Shown here piece by piece: positions 11,516-22,640 of a DNA stretch of 64,000 nt. The notes under the pieces are model-generated. The model had not been told where the DNA came from and did no database searches. It saw only the letters and a program-made list of their open reading frames with translations. Source of the DNA: Acanthacorydalis orientalis (taxonomy: Eukaryota; Arthropoda; Insecta; Megaloptera; Corydalidae); contig CM068318.1 in the NCBI GenBank assembly GCA_034766995.1, positions 7,613,487 through 7,677,486 on the forward strand, written 5' to 3'. The position numbers and the translations under genes were made by a program. Within the stretch, counting starts at the first letter, position 1. Every line of letters starts with the position of its first letter.

Positions 11516-12750
11516 TTTAAGATAGTGAAAGTAAAGAAACTAATTGTAGAAGATCGAAGAACGTGAGATTTACACGAACTAAGCTATCAAGACAATTCAT
11601 TCAAAAGATTGCCATTTTAAACACAAATAAGGATAATTATTATAATTTCTTTTGAACCTATAGATGATATTATATTGCAATATTCAAAAATTCATTCGAT
11701 TTTCCAACTTACTGAAATCAATAAACTTTATTTATAAGTTTAAACATTTTTCCATTGTAGTATATATATATATATATATATATATTATGTATTAATCTTA
11801 TAGAATTTGATTAATATATTACGAAAATAGTGATTATTTAAAAATATAAAAAAAACATTTAAGAATGAAAGAACTTTCTGCAATTTCTAATCCTATATGG
11901 GAATTTGAAACAAAAAATAATTATTAGGGAATAATATTATAAATTATAATCATTAATTTATTTTTTTGTTTTGGATTTTTTACTTTAAGATAAATATAAG
12001 AATAATATTATTTAATTCATTAGAGATCTAAATAACTTATAACCTCCAAAACAAATAACTAATTTTTCTAGTTATTGAAAGGTAACTTAATAAATAATAT
12101 GATATAAATTTTAATTTACAAGCTTACCACTGATTGTACATCTCAATAGCTAATACGTTAAAAATAAGATGATGGAACATACCTGGAACAAAAAGAAAGT
12201 TGTTTTAATATAATTATTTGAATATTTTGAATATTTTTTTATATTAAAATTAGTATATGGCTTTAAATAAGCAATCAAACAGTGATATAAATTTGAAAAG
12301 AAAAATAAATGAGAAAATATTTTTACATTTATCTTGATGTTATCTTAAAGGAAATTTTACCTTTATAATCTATTGACTTCGTGGAATAATACTTATCAGT
12401 AACATACGTTTTAATAATACTTAACATCACATTATTCTCGATAGATTATATTAAAATAAGATAATATTCCTTTGATATATTTTGTCTTGCATTACATAAG
12501 AAATTGTAAAAATTGATCATTGAAATTAAAATTAAAAAAATATATAATTAGAAAATAATAAAAACAAACATTATTAATGTATATTTTTATACCTGTTATT
12601 TCTTTGGTAAGTTGTTAAGGTCGTTTTCATTTTTTGTTTGGATCAGCTATGTGCTTTTTTCCAGTACCAGCTAAGTGTAATTTTACTTTCTTTAAGTGAA
12701 AGTTCTTTCTAAAAATGTTATATTTTTTAAGAAAAAGTTCTTTTTTAAAA
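11516..12750. other. AT-rich, nothing recognised
   Basis: It contains a short (TA)n at 11760-11785. There is no open frame of note and no family match. Confidence 0.5.
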
Positions 12751-12882
12751 TTATAACTTAAAATCATATAGCAACTAAAAACATATATAAATTGAAATAA
12801 ATCTGATTTAAAATTAGTATTTTAAATCAGATTTATGTCTATTTACATATGTTTTTAGTTGGTATATGGTTATAATTTTAGA
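12751..12882. repeat. Fold-back element, ~62 bp arms, 6 base loop
   Basis: Left arm 12751-12813 contains GCAACTAAAAACATATATAA and AAATCTGATTTAAAA. Right arm 12820-12881 contains TTTTAAATCAGATTTATG and ACATATGTTTTTAGTTGGTA. The arms are about 85 percent complementary by eye, and the loop is TTAGTA. It may be a fold-back MITE. It resembles a pre-miRNA in shape only, and the arms are longer than usual. Confidence 0.85.
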
Positions 12883-13849
12883 ATATAAAATAATGCGTTG
12901 ATTTTTGTACTTATTTGTTTGTTTAATATTTTACTTTTATATATTTTTAAGTTTTCAAAAATTTTTAATTTTATTTCTTTATTTTCAATTTTTATTATTT
13001 CCATTGTATTATTTATATCTTTTATGTCATAAATATTTTTAAAACGAATATTAAATCGTTTTTATTAAAAAAATACAAATTAAATCAGATTTAAACTTAG
13101 TATTCAACATATCCTTCAGGGTGACACTCTTGTAGGAACTAATACACATTTATCTGATCTGTAGGAAAGAAAACCGCCAAGACTATGAACCGATCATTGA
13201 AATAACATTTTTAAAAATTGAATTCATATTGTATTGAAAATTATTGATATTTACATATTGTAGATCACATTCGAGGCACTAAATCTACATTTTATCATAA
13301 ATGATGATGAAATCAAAAAGGAGTTAATTTTTGATCAAACAACAGATAATTTACAAACAATGACGAATTGATCAGGAAACTCAAGAAGATATCTATACAC
13401 TTTTAAAAAACAAATATTCTGTATTTATGAATATTCAGAAAACTACCACAATTCAATTTTTAATTTATCTTTATGTTACCAAATTTAATATATATATATA
13501 TATATATATAAATGTTTATATGATATATGATCCTGAAACTTTTTCCAAACTTATAAATGTTCGTTTCTAGCTGATACTGCTAGTTAGGGACAAAAGTCGC
13601 GTCCGATAAAGCGTAGTTTAAATTGTCCCTCTGCACTTTTTCGTTTCCGTTAGCGGGAAATATTTTTGCTGTGTCGGTTCTAATTATGATTGATAGTAAA
13701 TTTTATCAATTTGTGTCCATGTGTCTAGAAAAATGGCCATTGGTAATTTATTATCTTGTTTTTATAGTAATATTTCAGATATGATAAAGGCGATGTGAAA
13801 AATCTCGATTTTTACTTTCGTTACACTAATGTACACTTTATTCTTTGTA

Positions 13850-13855
<6 letters not shown>

Positions 13856-13905
<50 letters not shown>
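13856..13905. repeat. (TA)n microsatellite
   Basis: A TA run of about 50 bases. Confidence 0.95.
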
Positions 13906-13909
<4 letters not shown>

Positions 13910-15820
13910 ATAAAAGGTGTTAACAATTTAAAATCTTTTATAAATCGTTAAAAATGAATTTACACAAAAGAATTTAAATTAGAAATTAATAGCATTATTA
14001 TTATTTAATAGTCGGTATCATTTCAGAACCTCAGTTTTTTTTTAATTTGTCATAACTCTAGTGTTTTGCATTTAAATTGAATGTCCATTAAGACGAAAAT
14101 AAAAACGTGAAACCGTAAACATGAACGGTTCTTTCTTTTCCAGTCTGATAAGTAACAATAAACTGAATTATTCACAAAGTGTGTACACAATTAATAACAT
14201 TGTGACAACGTGTTACCGAACAGAAAAAATTCATTTACATTTTGTACATAGTAAAATGAAGAAAATGATAATGACATTCAATTCACATACACTTGAATAA
14301 CATTATTTGACAACGGCGCGGTCTACAATTTAATCATAGAAATAGTCCGAGACTATGCCGTTACCATATGTCAGGTGGAAAATGATTAAGCATTCCCGAC
14401 ATAATTACGTAATGAATGGTTGTCTTTGTATGATGGCAGGCTTGTCTTTCGTTCTACCTGTATCAAATTCATTTATCTTATGACAGAAATGTGTACGCAT
14501 TCAATTTATAATTTAACGACAATGATATAATCAGATAGGAAAAAAGACACGAAGGTATTTGATACTTATGTGACATGTTTGAATAAATAAATTGTATCGT
14601 TTCAAGTCTTGCTGTGAACAAAATTATATGGTAAAAGGAAAATAGTTTTCATCCACAGTATCATTTTAGAATCAATAAATATATACATTCTGAATAAAGG
14701 TTTGATATTACAAATTTAAATAACGATACTCGTATATAAATTACTTACATGTTCTCTAAGAAATAATTCTTAAATACATTATTTTATTAAAATTTATGTT
14801 AATTAAAATGTGTTCTTCAAAGCAATTTCATCTATTTACTATTACTTCTGATTGAACAACTAATAACAGACAATGTTACAAACAAATCTATCAATACTGT
14901 AACATCAGCTAGTTCAAAACGTGAAATATCAACAAAGAATCTCATTTCAGCCGTTCTGTATTGACACCAGTGTCGCCATTTATTTGTGTCAATGCATTCG
15001 CGAGACGTGCTACTAAACAAATAAAATCCGAACACAATTGAATCGAGTGCAATATTATAGACCAAAGGCCAGTTCTCTAGCGTCACGTCAGCGTTTTTAT
15101 TTATTTTGTTTCGATTTTTTTTTTGTTTCAATCTAATTCCGAACGTGGTCACATTGCCACCACAATCTTCTTCTCATTGTTTCATACAAACAATTCGTAT
15201 TGACATGCGGAGAGTGGTTGAATTTCAACAGAAAAAAATGTTGGAAACGATATGTTCGTTTTTTCACTTTCCTAAATTCAAATTCTCACTCTCTCTCTAT
15301 ATATATCTTACTAACACATTTTTTAGCATAGTTAATAGATGAAAACTGAAAATAATATATCTATTATACAACAAAATTGTGAGCAATTTTTGAACGGAAA
15401 ATTAAATTTAGATTTTAATAAAAAATTGAAAAAATTAAAAATTAATTTATAATTTTTCAAGTTAATATATCAAATAACCATGAAGAAAACTTCATATATT
15501 AAATATTTCTTAAAAAATGATAATTGTTATCGTCTTAGCATCTATTCTGAAATATTCCGTTTGGGTTTTTAAAACTGCTCTTGAGTTTTTTTTTACTATG
15601 ATTTATACTTGTGTCGTATTCAGATAAATGGGTTGAACTCAATCAAATCATCCGCCTAATAAAAACGCAAGTCAAAATCGGTTGCAGAAGAGAAAACCTT
15701 AAAGAGATTTTAAAGATTAAAATATAGTTTCTAAAAATAATAGTAAGATAATACTAATATGAATGATTGAATAGAAATATAATAAGTAGGTTATTTATAG
15801 ATACATGGATACACACATAT
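13906..15820. other. No supported gene
   Basis: Mixed AT-rich sequence. The overlapping frames at 14832-15152 (-) and 15106-15342 (+) have no recognisable domain. 15600-15730 holds an acceptor-like CGTATTCAG followed by 34 codons in frame (KWVELNQIIRLIK...), but its wording (CAAGTCAAAATCGGTTG) is typical of dispersed repeats. Confidence 0.45.
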
Positions 15821-15868
15821 AATATATATATATATATAATATGTATATATATATATATATATATATAT
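15821..15868. repeat. (TA)n microsatellite
   Basis: An interrupted TA run. Confidence 0.9.
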
Positions 15869-15994
15869 CACAATACACGTCTAATACTGTAGTTAAATTC
15901 ACTTTAACAAATAAATTACTGTCCCTTACAAATTATCAAAAATTGTTCTGATCAAGGTAAAGAACAATCAAATTTTTCTATACCTTAACACATT

Positions 15995-16150
15995 GAAGAT
16001 AATGCAATCGTCATCGAAATTTCCAAAAGCTAAAATTAAAAGTGATAAACATTTACAGAAAATTTCTGACCAGGAACATTTTTTTCGTTTCTGGTATGAA
16101 AAAAAATCATTTGTGAAAGTTTAGCTAGTGTCAGAACTATATTGTGACAA
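15995..16150 (+). repeat. Family A repeat, + half-copy
   Basis: It reads TTGAAGATAATGCAATCGTC, then ATCGAAATTTCC, then AAATCATTTGTGAAAGTTTA, then GTGTCAGAACTATATTGTGA. It is one of the better-preserved right ends. Confidence 0.75.
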
Positions 16151-16584
16151 ATTATTTTCCAGTCAACTAAACAGGCAGTGTAAAATTATAAATGAAAATT
16201 AATCAATTAAATTAGAAATTACATTTCTAATTTTCTTAGTTTTTCTAAATTTCATTAATTTTTTGTTTAAAAATGACAATATATCTAGAAATGTTGAAAA
16301 ATCGGTATATTTTTCATTAATCGAATGACTTTAATTAAAAATTATATCTATGTAGACTGAACTCAGTCAATTTGAATTAGAGCCTTATTGTTTTCATTTT
16401 AAATTGACCAAAATTGTAGACAATGTAAAATGTGTGCATTGAAAAGATTTTCACATCGAAATAGAAGTCGTTATAGAACATAATATGGAAAACAAGAATA
16501 TTTTGAATAAAAAATTAAATATACTGACAGATTAATAATTGAAACAAGCAAATATAAAGAAAACTTTCTGTTTATGAATATTAA

Positions 16585-16750
16585 AGATGATGGCATTGAA
16601 ATGCGTATAATCAACAATCAAAAATGATCAACAATGATTTACTAAACATTGATCAGAAACATTCTTTTTAGTTTGTGAGGTGAAAAGTAATTCGTTTGTG
16701 GATGTGGATTTAGTTACAGTGTCAGAACTGTACTGTAACAATTTTCTATT
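16585..16750 (+). repeat. Family A repeat, + half-copy, well preserved
   Basis: It reads AAGATGATGGCATTGAAATG, then CAACAATCAAAAATGATCAA, then TTTAGTTTGTGAGGTGAAAA, then TTTAGTTACAGTGTCAGAAC and TGTACTGTAACAA. It serves as a good local reference for one arm of the family. Confidence 0.85.
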
Positions 16751-17109
16751 TTTTTTTTCATTTTATTCTTGCGACACGAAAGACAGATTTAAAACATTTA
16801 CTAACATCAGGTTTTCTCGATACATTAAATTATATATTGTTTGAATTGAATTACTCTTAGTCATTTAGACAATGCAGACATATTTCTCTGGTATGATACT
16901 GTCTTGTTACAAACGTTTAATATAGTGCGAGAACAAATGTCCACCGCTGTAATCAGTGGACTATAAAAAGCATTCGTTTAATGAAACTCATTCACAGAAC
17001 GTCTCGGTTCTATACGGTCATAGGTAAAACAATATATCACGTATAAAATAGAGTTAAAGCCAATGAACTAAATCAAGCGATAAACAACAAAAGCATACAC
17101 TGATTAATT

Positions 17110-17450
17110 TCCCCGTGCACAATAAATCAGAGGTACATGGGCAATGTCAAACGTCACCTGTGAACCTATGTACCGTGGCGTCACAGTGTCTCGGCGATCT
17201 GGTCGGGCGCGACGACATCGACAGAACGGACATACCGGACCGTCAGTGGTCACACCCTGCCGTTAGCGCCCCCCATGGAACGACGAACGTCGACCGAATA
17301 GCGTTAGAAGTGATTTACACTGCTTATTTGGACCGCGGCCAAGTTAGAAACCCCATTCGTCCGTAGCGATGCCACTCGATGGATCGAACGGCAAACGATC
17401 CATCGTCATACCTGACGCGGATGCAATTCTTGAATATGCGAGTGGGAATG
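17110..17450. other. CpG-rich island with perfect hairpin
   Basis: About 300 bases with many CpG, for example GGTCGGGCGCGACGACATCG. Frames cross it on both strands (for example 17115-17366 + and 17324-17596 -), but none shows a known domain and they overlap, so a gene is not supported. It could be a promoter or noncoding exon. Confidence 0.35.
17377..17405. other. Perfect 10 bp stem, 9 base loop
   Basis: CGATGGATCG (17377-17386) and CGATCCATCG (17396-17405) are exact reverse complements around AACGGCAAA, at the edge of the CpG-rich island. Confidence 0.7.
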
Positions 17451-17957
17451 ATACGCAGAGACCGAAAACCCACATCGACTTCACATACATCTATAAATAT
17501 TACAGATATTACGAGTTCGTACGTAATCAATGCAACCCTTTGTGGCTTGCTTCCAGAATCTGCATAGTTTTGTAATTTGTTCGTGGGTGCTTTCAAATGT
17601 TTGGAAATTGTTTTTGATCAATGTATATTTTTGGAAGTGGGATTATTTCGTAACATGGATTCTAGTGAAATGGAAAGTTCAGAAAAAAATATCTCAGTAT
17701 TTATCAATATAAGTGATTTGAATGACGATATCAACTTTTCATACAATTAACCAAATTTCCTGTAAAACTAGGAAAATATATTTCACAAAATGACAAATAT
17801 GTATTGATATTTCATTCATTAAAAATTATATTACAAATATGATTTTAATGAATTTAAGCTCAGTTAAAATGTATATATTTTAACACCTAAAGATTTATAC
17901 AAAAAATATTTATATTGAATTTCTCTATAAGTATAAAACAAGCAATATAACATATAT

Positions 17958-18283
17958 TAACTTAAAAATTACTTTCACAAATGAATTCCTTTTTCATCAC
18001 ATAAATCATAAAAAATGTTCAATAAATCACTATTCATCAGTTTTGATTATTGCTTATGAGCATTTTTATAGCGATTCCGATATCTGCATACAAACAATAA
18101 AGTATTTTCTTTTACTTCTTGCATATTAGAGTTTTAAAGATAATTCTATCGTCATCGAAGAAACAATCAAAAATCATCGATAATAATTTATTGACATTTT
18201 TGATCAGGAAAATCGTTCATGGTTTGTGGAGGAAAAAAATCAAATTATTCGCAAAAGTGAATTTAGTAAAATATTCTTATTCG
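17958..18283. repeat. Family A, near-complete inverted (fold-back) element
   Basis: The left arm is minus-oriented (ACTTTCACAAATGAATTCCT, then ATCACATAAATCATAAAAAA, then GTTCAATAAATCACTATTCA, then GATTATTGCTTATGAGCA). A centre of about 50 bases (18080-18130) follows. The right arm is plus-oriented (TAAAGATAATTCTATCGTCA, then CAATCAAAAATCATCGATAA, then GACATTTTTGATCAGGAAAA, then GGTTTGTGGAGG, then CGCAAAAGTGAATTT). The arms are about 130 bp. This is the window's clearest view of the palindromic element; the half-copies elsewhere are its fragments. No protein is encoded. A chance frame (18119-18322) lies inside it. Confidence 0.8.
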
Positions 18284-19963
18284 GTCAACAGAGGATATAT
18301 TCATTATTTTATTGTAAAATAAGTTCCTTTTAAAAATAAAGATTATATCTTTTGTAAGAAAATACATATTATCTATGAGCTTTAATTGTACACGTACTAC
18401 ACAAGTACACACATTAAATATATTTTGGGGGATTAATTAGATGAATTGACATTTTAAAAATATTTTTAATTATAATTGATACTAAAAATCTCGAAATAGG
18501 ATGAGATTATTAAGTAACAACAGTAAATATCAACTTTTTAACTGCGATTAAAATATCTGTTAGAGTTGGTTGGTTTGTTTTATATATTGGTTAAAAACCA
18601 CAAAGGGAAAATGAATGATAGAATATTATAGAGAGTAGATATTATCCAAAAATAATTATTACTATTTTTTTTACATTTTGCACATCAAAATCATCAAATT
18701 TATACAATGTTCTATGAAAGGTGCATAATTATATATAAATGTATATATCTTAGGTACTTGAAGATTAATGTGTAGAAAATGAAAATAATAGAAAAACATT
18801 TTTAAAATTTTAAATTGATATTAAATATATTCCAAGATCACACCAAATGATGGACAAAAATTAATTTATTTTCAATATTTTTTTTAAGAAAATATTAATT
18901 AATTATATAACTATTAATTGTTTAAATTATCAAATTATCACATAAATATGAAAAATTTATTGTGATTGTTTATAGTTATTAATTAAATTTAATCAGTGAG
19001 CAATGTATTATATAAAAAAAACAATATACCTATCTTATTTTATTTAGAAATCAATTACTGTTTAATACGAAGTAAACGAAATTCAAAATACACACATTAT
19101 GAAAGTACTTGAATAAAAATAGAGAATCATGCTCAATAATTGAATAGTAAATATGCTATATTTATGAAAAAAAAGTATAAATTTGAATCTCAAATCTTAT
19201 TTTTAGTAACTAGGAACTACTAATACAATTTATTAAAAATTACTTGCAACATGCATTTAAAATAAATAATTATTGTTTCACATTAATTCTCAAAGTATTT
19301 TTATAAAAACATATATTCAGATTTAACAGACAAAAAGATTAAAAATTATGTTTGCAATAAATAAATGTTTTATACTACTAATTGGATAAATGAGTTCCAA
19401 TCAAAATCAGTAATTGATACGGAAAGTGTATTTGTATTACTGGAAAAATACAAACTTAATTTCTAACTAAATGCAATTTACAATAAACGTACTCAAATAA
19501 AGTTTAGTAATTGAGTCTAATTAGAATGAAACTCAAATGAACTACACACCGTTCAACTTTTATAAAACTAAATATTAAACATCCGACTAGTTAAATTATG
19601 TAAACAAGTTCATTAAATGAATACGAGTAATATAGCTAATATGTGTTTTAACGATAATTATGATTGTATTAAATATCATAGACGTAAACAGATAACACGA
19701 ATTCATACAGGAAATACATATTTCAATGTTTGCTTTTATCAACGATAACGCAAACACATCGTTATTACATAATAGGAAAACCAATACAATTTTAACGAAA
19801 TTAAATGGTTTTACATCATAACATTATATAAATATACTTGAATGTTTTTATTAATCTTGTTAAGTTTATATTAATTAGATTTCTAAAAGCAGGGATGTTT
19901 TATTGGGCTTTTAACGTTAATGTAATATCAATTTTGCATTATTATACACATATAATACATAAA
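18284..19963. other. AT-rich, nothing recognised
   Basis: About 1.7 kb without a plausible exon or repeat family match. A 62-codon minus frame near 19.7 kb has no recognisable feature. Confidence 0.55.
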
Positions 19964-20091
<128 letters not shown>

Positions 20092-20093
<2 letters not shown>

Positions 20094-20330
20094 GGGAAGG
20101 TTGAAAAGTTTTCCACATGAGCTCCTAATTATTTATCATATTGGGTTGAAGAAAAATGAAAAGAAATTTAAAATATAATATTCATATTTTAACATAATCA
20201 CTTGTATGACATGTACTGACAATAATAGTATCAATAAAATTTTATTAACGTGTTCCAGTGTCCTTCATTCCATCAAAATTCAGAAATCTGGTGTAATAAA
20301 AATATTCCTGTCACTTTTTCAGAATTAAAA
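20092..20330 (-). mobile_element. Possible 3' end of a mariner relic
   Basis: TAGGGAAGGTTGAAAAGTTTT directly follows the TA array and resembles a mariner terminal repeat. On the minus strand a segment just inside (about 20245-20295) can be read as NFDGMKDTGTR followed by stops, in the position where mariner transposases have a G-x-x-x-L-x-x-R-W tail. It is weak, because the tail is short and no catalytic motif remains. Confidence 0.3.
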
Positions 20331-20489
20331 TGATGCTACTTTGACTTATTTATTTCGATCTAGCAAAAATTTGAAACATAATAAATAATGTATACTTAAA
20401 TATAATATTATTTTTATTCGAGAAAAAATTATATACAAGTGTATAAAAAAAAAGATTAATTTTTTATTTATTTTTCTATATTTCTATTT

Positions 20490-20605
20490 AAATGAAATTT
20501 AAAACGAAAATTGATAATTCAGCTTTTAACAAATATAAAAAATATCTCTTTCTAATTGAAAATAATAGGAATAGAAATGAACTGATAACTGTAAATTATG
20601 TAGTA
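20490..20605 (+). repeat. Partial unit of the 360 bp tandem repeat, interrupted by mariner
   Basis: AATGAAATTTAAAACGAAAA, TTGATAATTCAGC, AAATATAAAAAATATCTCTT and GATAACTGTAAATTATGTAG match 21520-21620 in order. The match stops exactly at the TA flanking the mariner at 20606. Confidence 0.65.
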
Positions 20606-21121
20606 TTAGGAGTAAAAATTAATTCTGAGTCTTTATATTAAACCAATCATAACTCTGTTTTGAATTAAAATATTTTCTCGTTGTTGTAGAATATTGAAGC
20701 TCCAACCTTAATATTTAAAAACACTTTATATCTTAGCCAATCAGTTGGAATAACCTCACAAATCAGTAGTGAAATGGAGTTCAAAAAACTTCATATTAAG
20801 TATTGCATACTTTTCACATTCCAGTCGAAAAAAATGCTGCAGAAACCGCGGAAATAATTTGTACAGCTTTGGAAGAAGTTGTTTTGACGCATAAAACATG
20901 TAAAAAAATGCTAAAACACTGGAAGAGGTTCGAAAATGCATTACGACTTCATCGACTCAAAGTCGCCATCTTTTTTTCGACAAGAGTTTTGTCAGTTACC
21001 CGACGAACAAGTCCAAAGTTATATAAAATAATAGGGGATATTTTGAGGATTGAAATATTCATTTTTTTCCAGTTAACATTCATGTTATATAAAAAAGCGC
21101 CGAATTAATTTATACACCCAA
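20606..21121 (+). mobile_element. Internally deleted mariner element, 516 bp, complete ends
   Basis: The element begins TTAGGAGTAAAAATTAATTC and ends GCGCCGAATTAATTTATACACCCAA's closing bases (CACCCAA). These are inverted terminal repeats of about 27 bases, and it is flanked by TA on both sides (20604-20605 and 21122-21123), the mariner target duplication. Inside, the code for the N-terminal helix-turn-helix region is followed after about 60 codons by the C-terminal tail (a FFRQEFCQLPDE-like reading near 20970-21010). The catalytic core is missing. It is a non-autonomous derivative that could only have moved with a transposase supplied in trans. It interrupts a copy of the 360 bp repeat and so is younger than that copy. 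Confidence 0.85.
20774..20950 (+). pseudogene. Mariner transposase N-terminal fragment
   Basis: An ATG at 20774 opens a frame starting MEFKKLHIKYCILF. At the A-run 20828-20834 the reading must shift by one base to continue as NAAETAEIICTALEEVVLTH, then KTCKKMLKHWKRFE. This pattern (K-N-A-A-E-T...I-C...T-x-K-T-C...W-x-x-R-F) is that of the first helix-turn-helix of mariner transposases, which binds the terminal repeats. A one-base loss in the A-run explains the break. No catalytic Asp is present in the remnant. Confidence 0.8.
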
Positions 21122-21149
21122 TAAAATAATTTCTTTGGGCGATTTTTCT

Positions 21150-21862
21150 TTACTGTCTCTTCAAATGAAATCTTAAATAAATCTAATTATCTAGATGTGA
21201 GAAAATAAAGGAAATATCACTTTATAAATAATATGACTGAAAACTAACAGATAATTTAAAGTATTTAAATATTTTTTTTTAAATCTATTGGCCTTCTAAA
21301 TACCTCTTAAAGAAATGACAATAAAAATCACTCACTCATTCTAAATCTTTGAAATACAACTCTCATGCAATTTATTCTTTTTTTTTTAAAAAAAAAAGAA
21401 TAAGCACATTTCTCGAATCAAACAATATAATGACATAAGTAGTAATGATTAAATATGTTTTATTCTATTCTAGAAAATCACATTAAATAAATGTTGACAA
21501 GTGATAAAAAATTGTCTCTATATGAAATCTTAAACAAAAACTGATTATTCAGGTACTAGAAAATATAAGAAATATCTTTTTCTAAATAATATGGGTAAAA
21601 ATAAATTGATAATTCTAAAGTATGTGAACAATTTTAATTTTCTAGTCTACTTAGTTAAAGTCACCTCAAAAATAACAAAAAGGAATTATCTAATCTGTCT
21701 AAGTTTTCCAAATTAAAACTCCTAAATAAATTTATTCCTATATTAAAAAAAGAATAAGTACATTTCTTGAATCAAGCAACATGTCATAAGTAAAAATTAT
21801 TAAGTATCTTTCACTATATTCTAGAAAACCACATTAAATCAGTGCTGACAAGTGATAAAAAA
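21150..21862 (+). repeat. Tandem duplication, two ~360 bp units
   Basis: Unit 1 (about 21150-21512) and unit 2 (about 21513-21862) share, in order, ATGAAATCTTAAA, AGAAATATC/GGAAATATC, AGAATAAGCACATTTC/AGAATAAGTACATTTC, GAATCAAACAA/GAATCAAGCAA, ATTCTAGAAAA and TGACAAGTGATAAAAAAT. A third, partial unit lies at 20490-20605. No coding potential. Confidence 0.85.
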
Positions 21863-21950
21863 TGTATATTGTGCACATTTAAACAAATGTACCTCATAGA
21901 ATACATTTCATTTTTTATTACTTATGTATGTTTGTTCTATTCAATGTTAG

Positions 21951-22170
21951 ATGAATATAATTACACATTGTTTTATAAGTATGAAATTAATGTCACATCC
22001 GCGTGCACTTAATGATAGACTAGCTAGTTCTGTGTGGTCCAACAGACAAACGACTGAACATGAGAATAAAAACGTATGGAAATTACACCTTAACTATGAT
22101 ACGAAAAGAAATATATTACGCCTATTATATGAAACTGAGAGATTTAGCGAGAAAAAAACATATTTTAATC
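21951..22170 (+). CDS. Candidate exon or chance frame, unknown
   Basis: A T-rich tract ends TTCAATGTTAG exactly before ATG at 21951. The frame stays open to GTAACT at 22171 and a stop at 22176. The peptide has mixed, plausible composition (MKLMSHPRALNDRLASSVWS, then TTEHENKNVWKLHLNYD) and purine-rich first codon positions. No domain is recognised. It lies just after the tandem repeat and may be part of an unknown mobile element. Confidence 0.25.
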
Positions 22171-22353
22171 GTAACTAGTTATTAATTCTACTTAGTTTTT
22201 ATAAATAGTTTCCTTAAAAAAACTGTTTACATCTTTGCTGATTTCAATTTTACAACTGATTGATTTGTGTGTGTGTGTTTAAAAAAAATATACATAATCA
22301 AATATACATATATAGCAAAGAGGAAGTAGTTTGAAAACTCGATAATTTTACAT

Positions 22354-22640
22354 ATAGGTGGGTAGAAAAATAATTGTGGTTTTTTATCTTGAAATTCATA
22401 TACATTTTTTAATGTGAGTGGTTTTTAGTGGTCCAGAACTGTTGGATGACTAGCGAATAACTTTTGTGCAAGTTTTCAAATTGTTGTGCATGATTTTGAT
22501 TCAACAAACGTCTCCAGTTGGTTGTTATGAACTGAAGAAGGACGACCGCGACCTTTTTCAATTTCAAGACTCTCGTCTCCAGCACAAAATTTTTGAAACC
22601 ACAAAACGATGAATTTTCAAAAGAGTAAGAAAATGTTAAG
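22354..22640 (-). mobile_element. Mariner relic, different lineage from 20606, truncated
   Basis: The plus-strand end ATAGGTGGGTAGAAAAATAA then TTGTGGTTTTT is a mariner-type terminal repeat, here the 3' end of an element that reads on the minus strand. About 70 bases further in, similarity to transposase starts. No matching 5' terminal repeat was seen above 22640, where AT-rich sequence and a (TA)n begin. Confidence 0.8.
22425..22625 (-). pseudogene. Mariner transposase fragment, second HTH region
   Basis: Read on the minus strand from 22601, the frame gives WFQKFCAGDESLEIEKGRGR, then PSSVHNNQLETFVESKS, a stop, then KLAQKLFASHPTVLDH and a stop at 22425-22427. The W-F-Q-K-F...G-D-E-S-L-E...G-R-P series and the H-P-T-V-x-x-H helix are hallmarks of mariner transposases: end of the first helix-turn-helix, the linker, and the second helix-turn-helix. 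Two in-frame stops show it is dead. The catalytic domain is absent: code jumps from here to the terminal repeat. Confidence 0.85.

Noticed and set aside
12751..12882. microRNA precursor
   Set aside because: The hairpin is strong, but the arms are over 60 bp and there is no expression evidence. A fold-back transposon is the simpler reading.
13100..13230. Exon-like KENRQDYEPIIEITF reading after CTGATCTGTAG
   Set aside because: No donor in a usable place, and the segment is short.
15600..15730. Acceptor followed by 34 open codons (KWVELNQIIRLIK...)
   Set aside because: There is no donor or convincing context, and the wording (AAGTCAAAATCGGTTG) is of a kind often seen in dispersed repeats, so an exon is not supported.
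18119..18322. 67-codon frame
   Set aside because: It lies inside the right arm of the family A fold-back and is not protein code.
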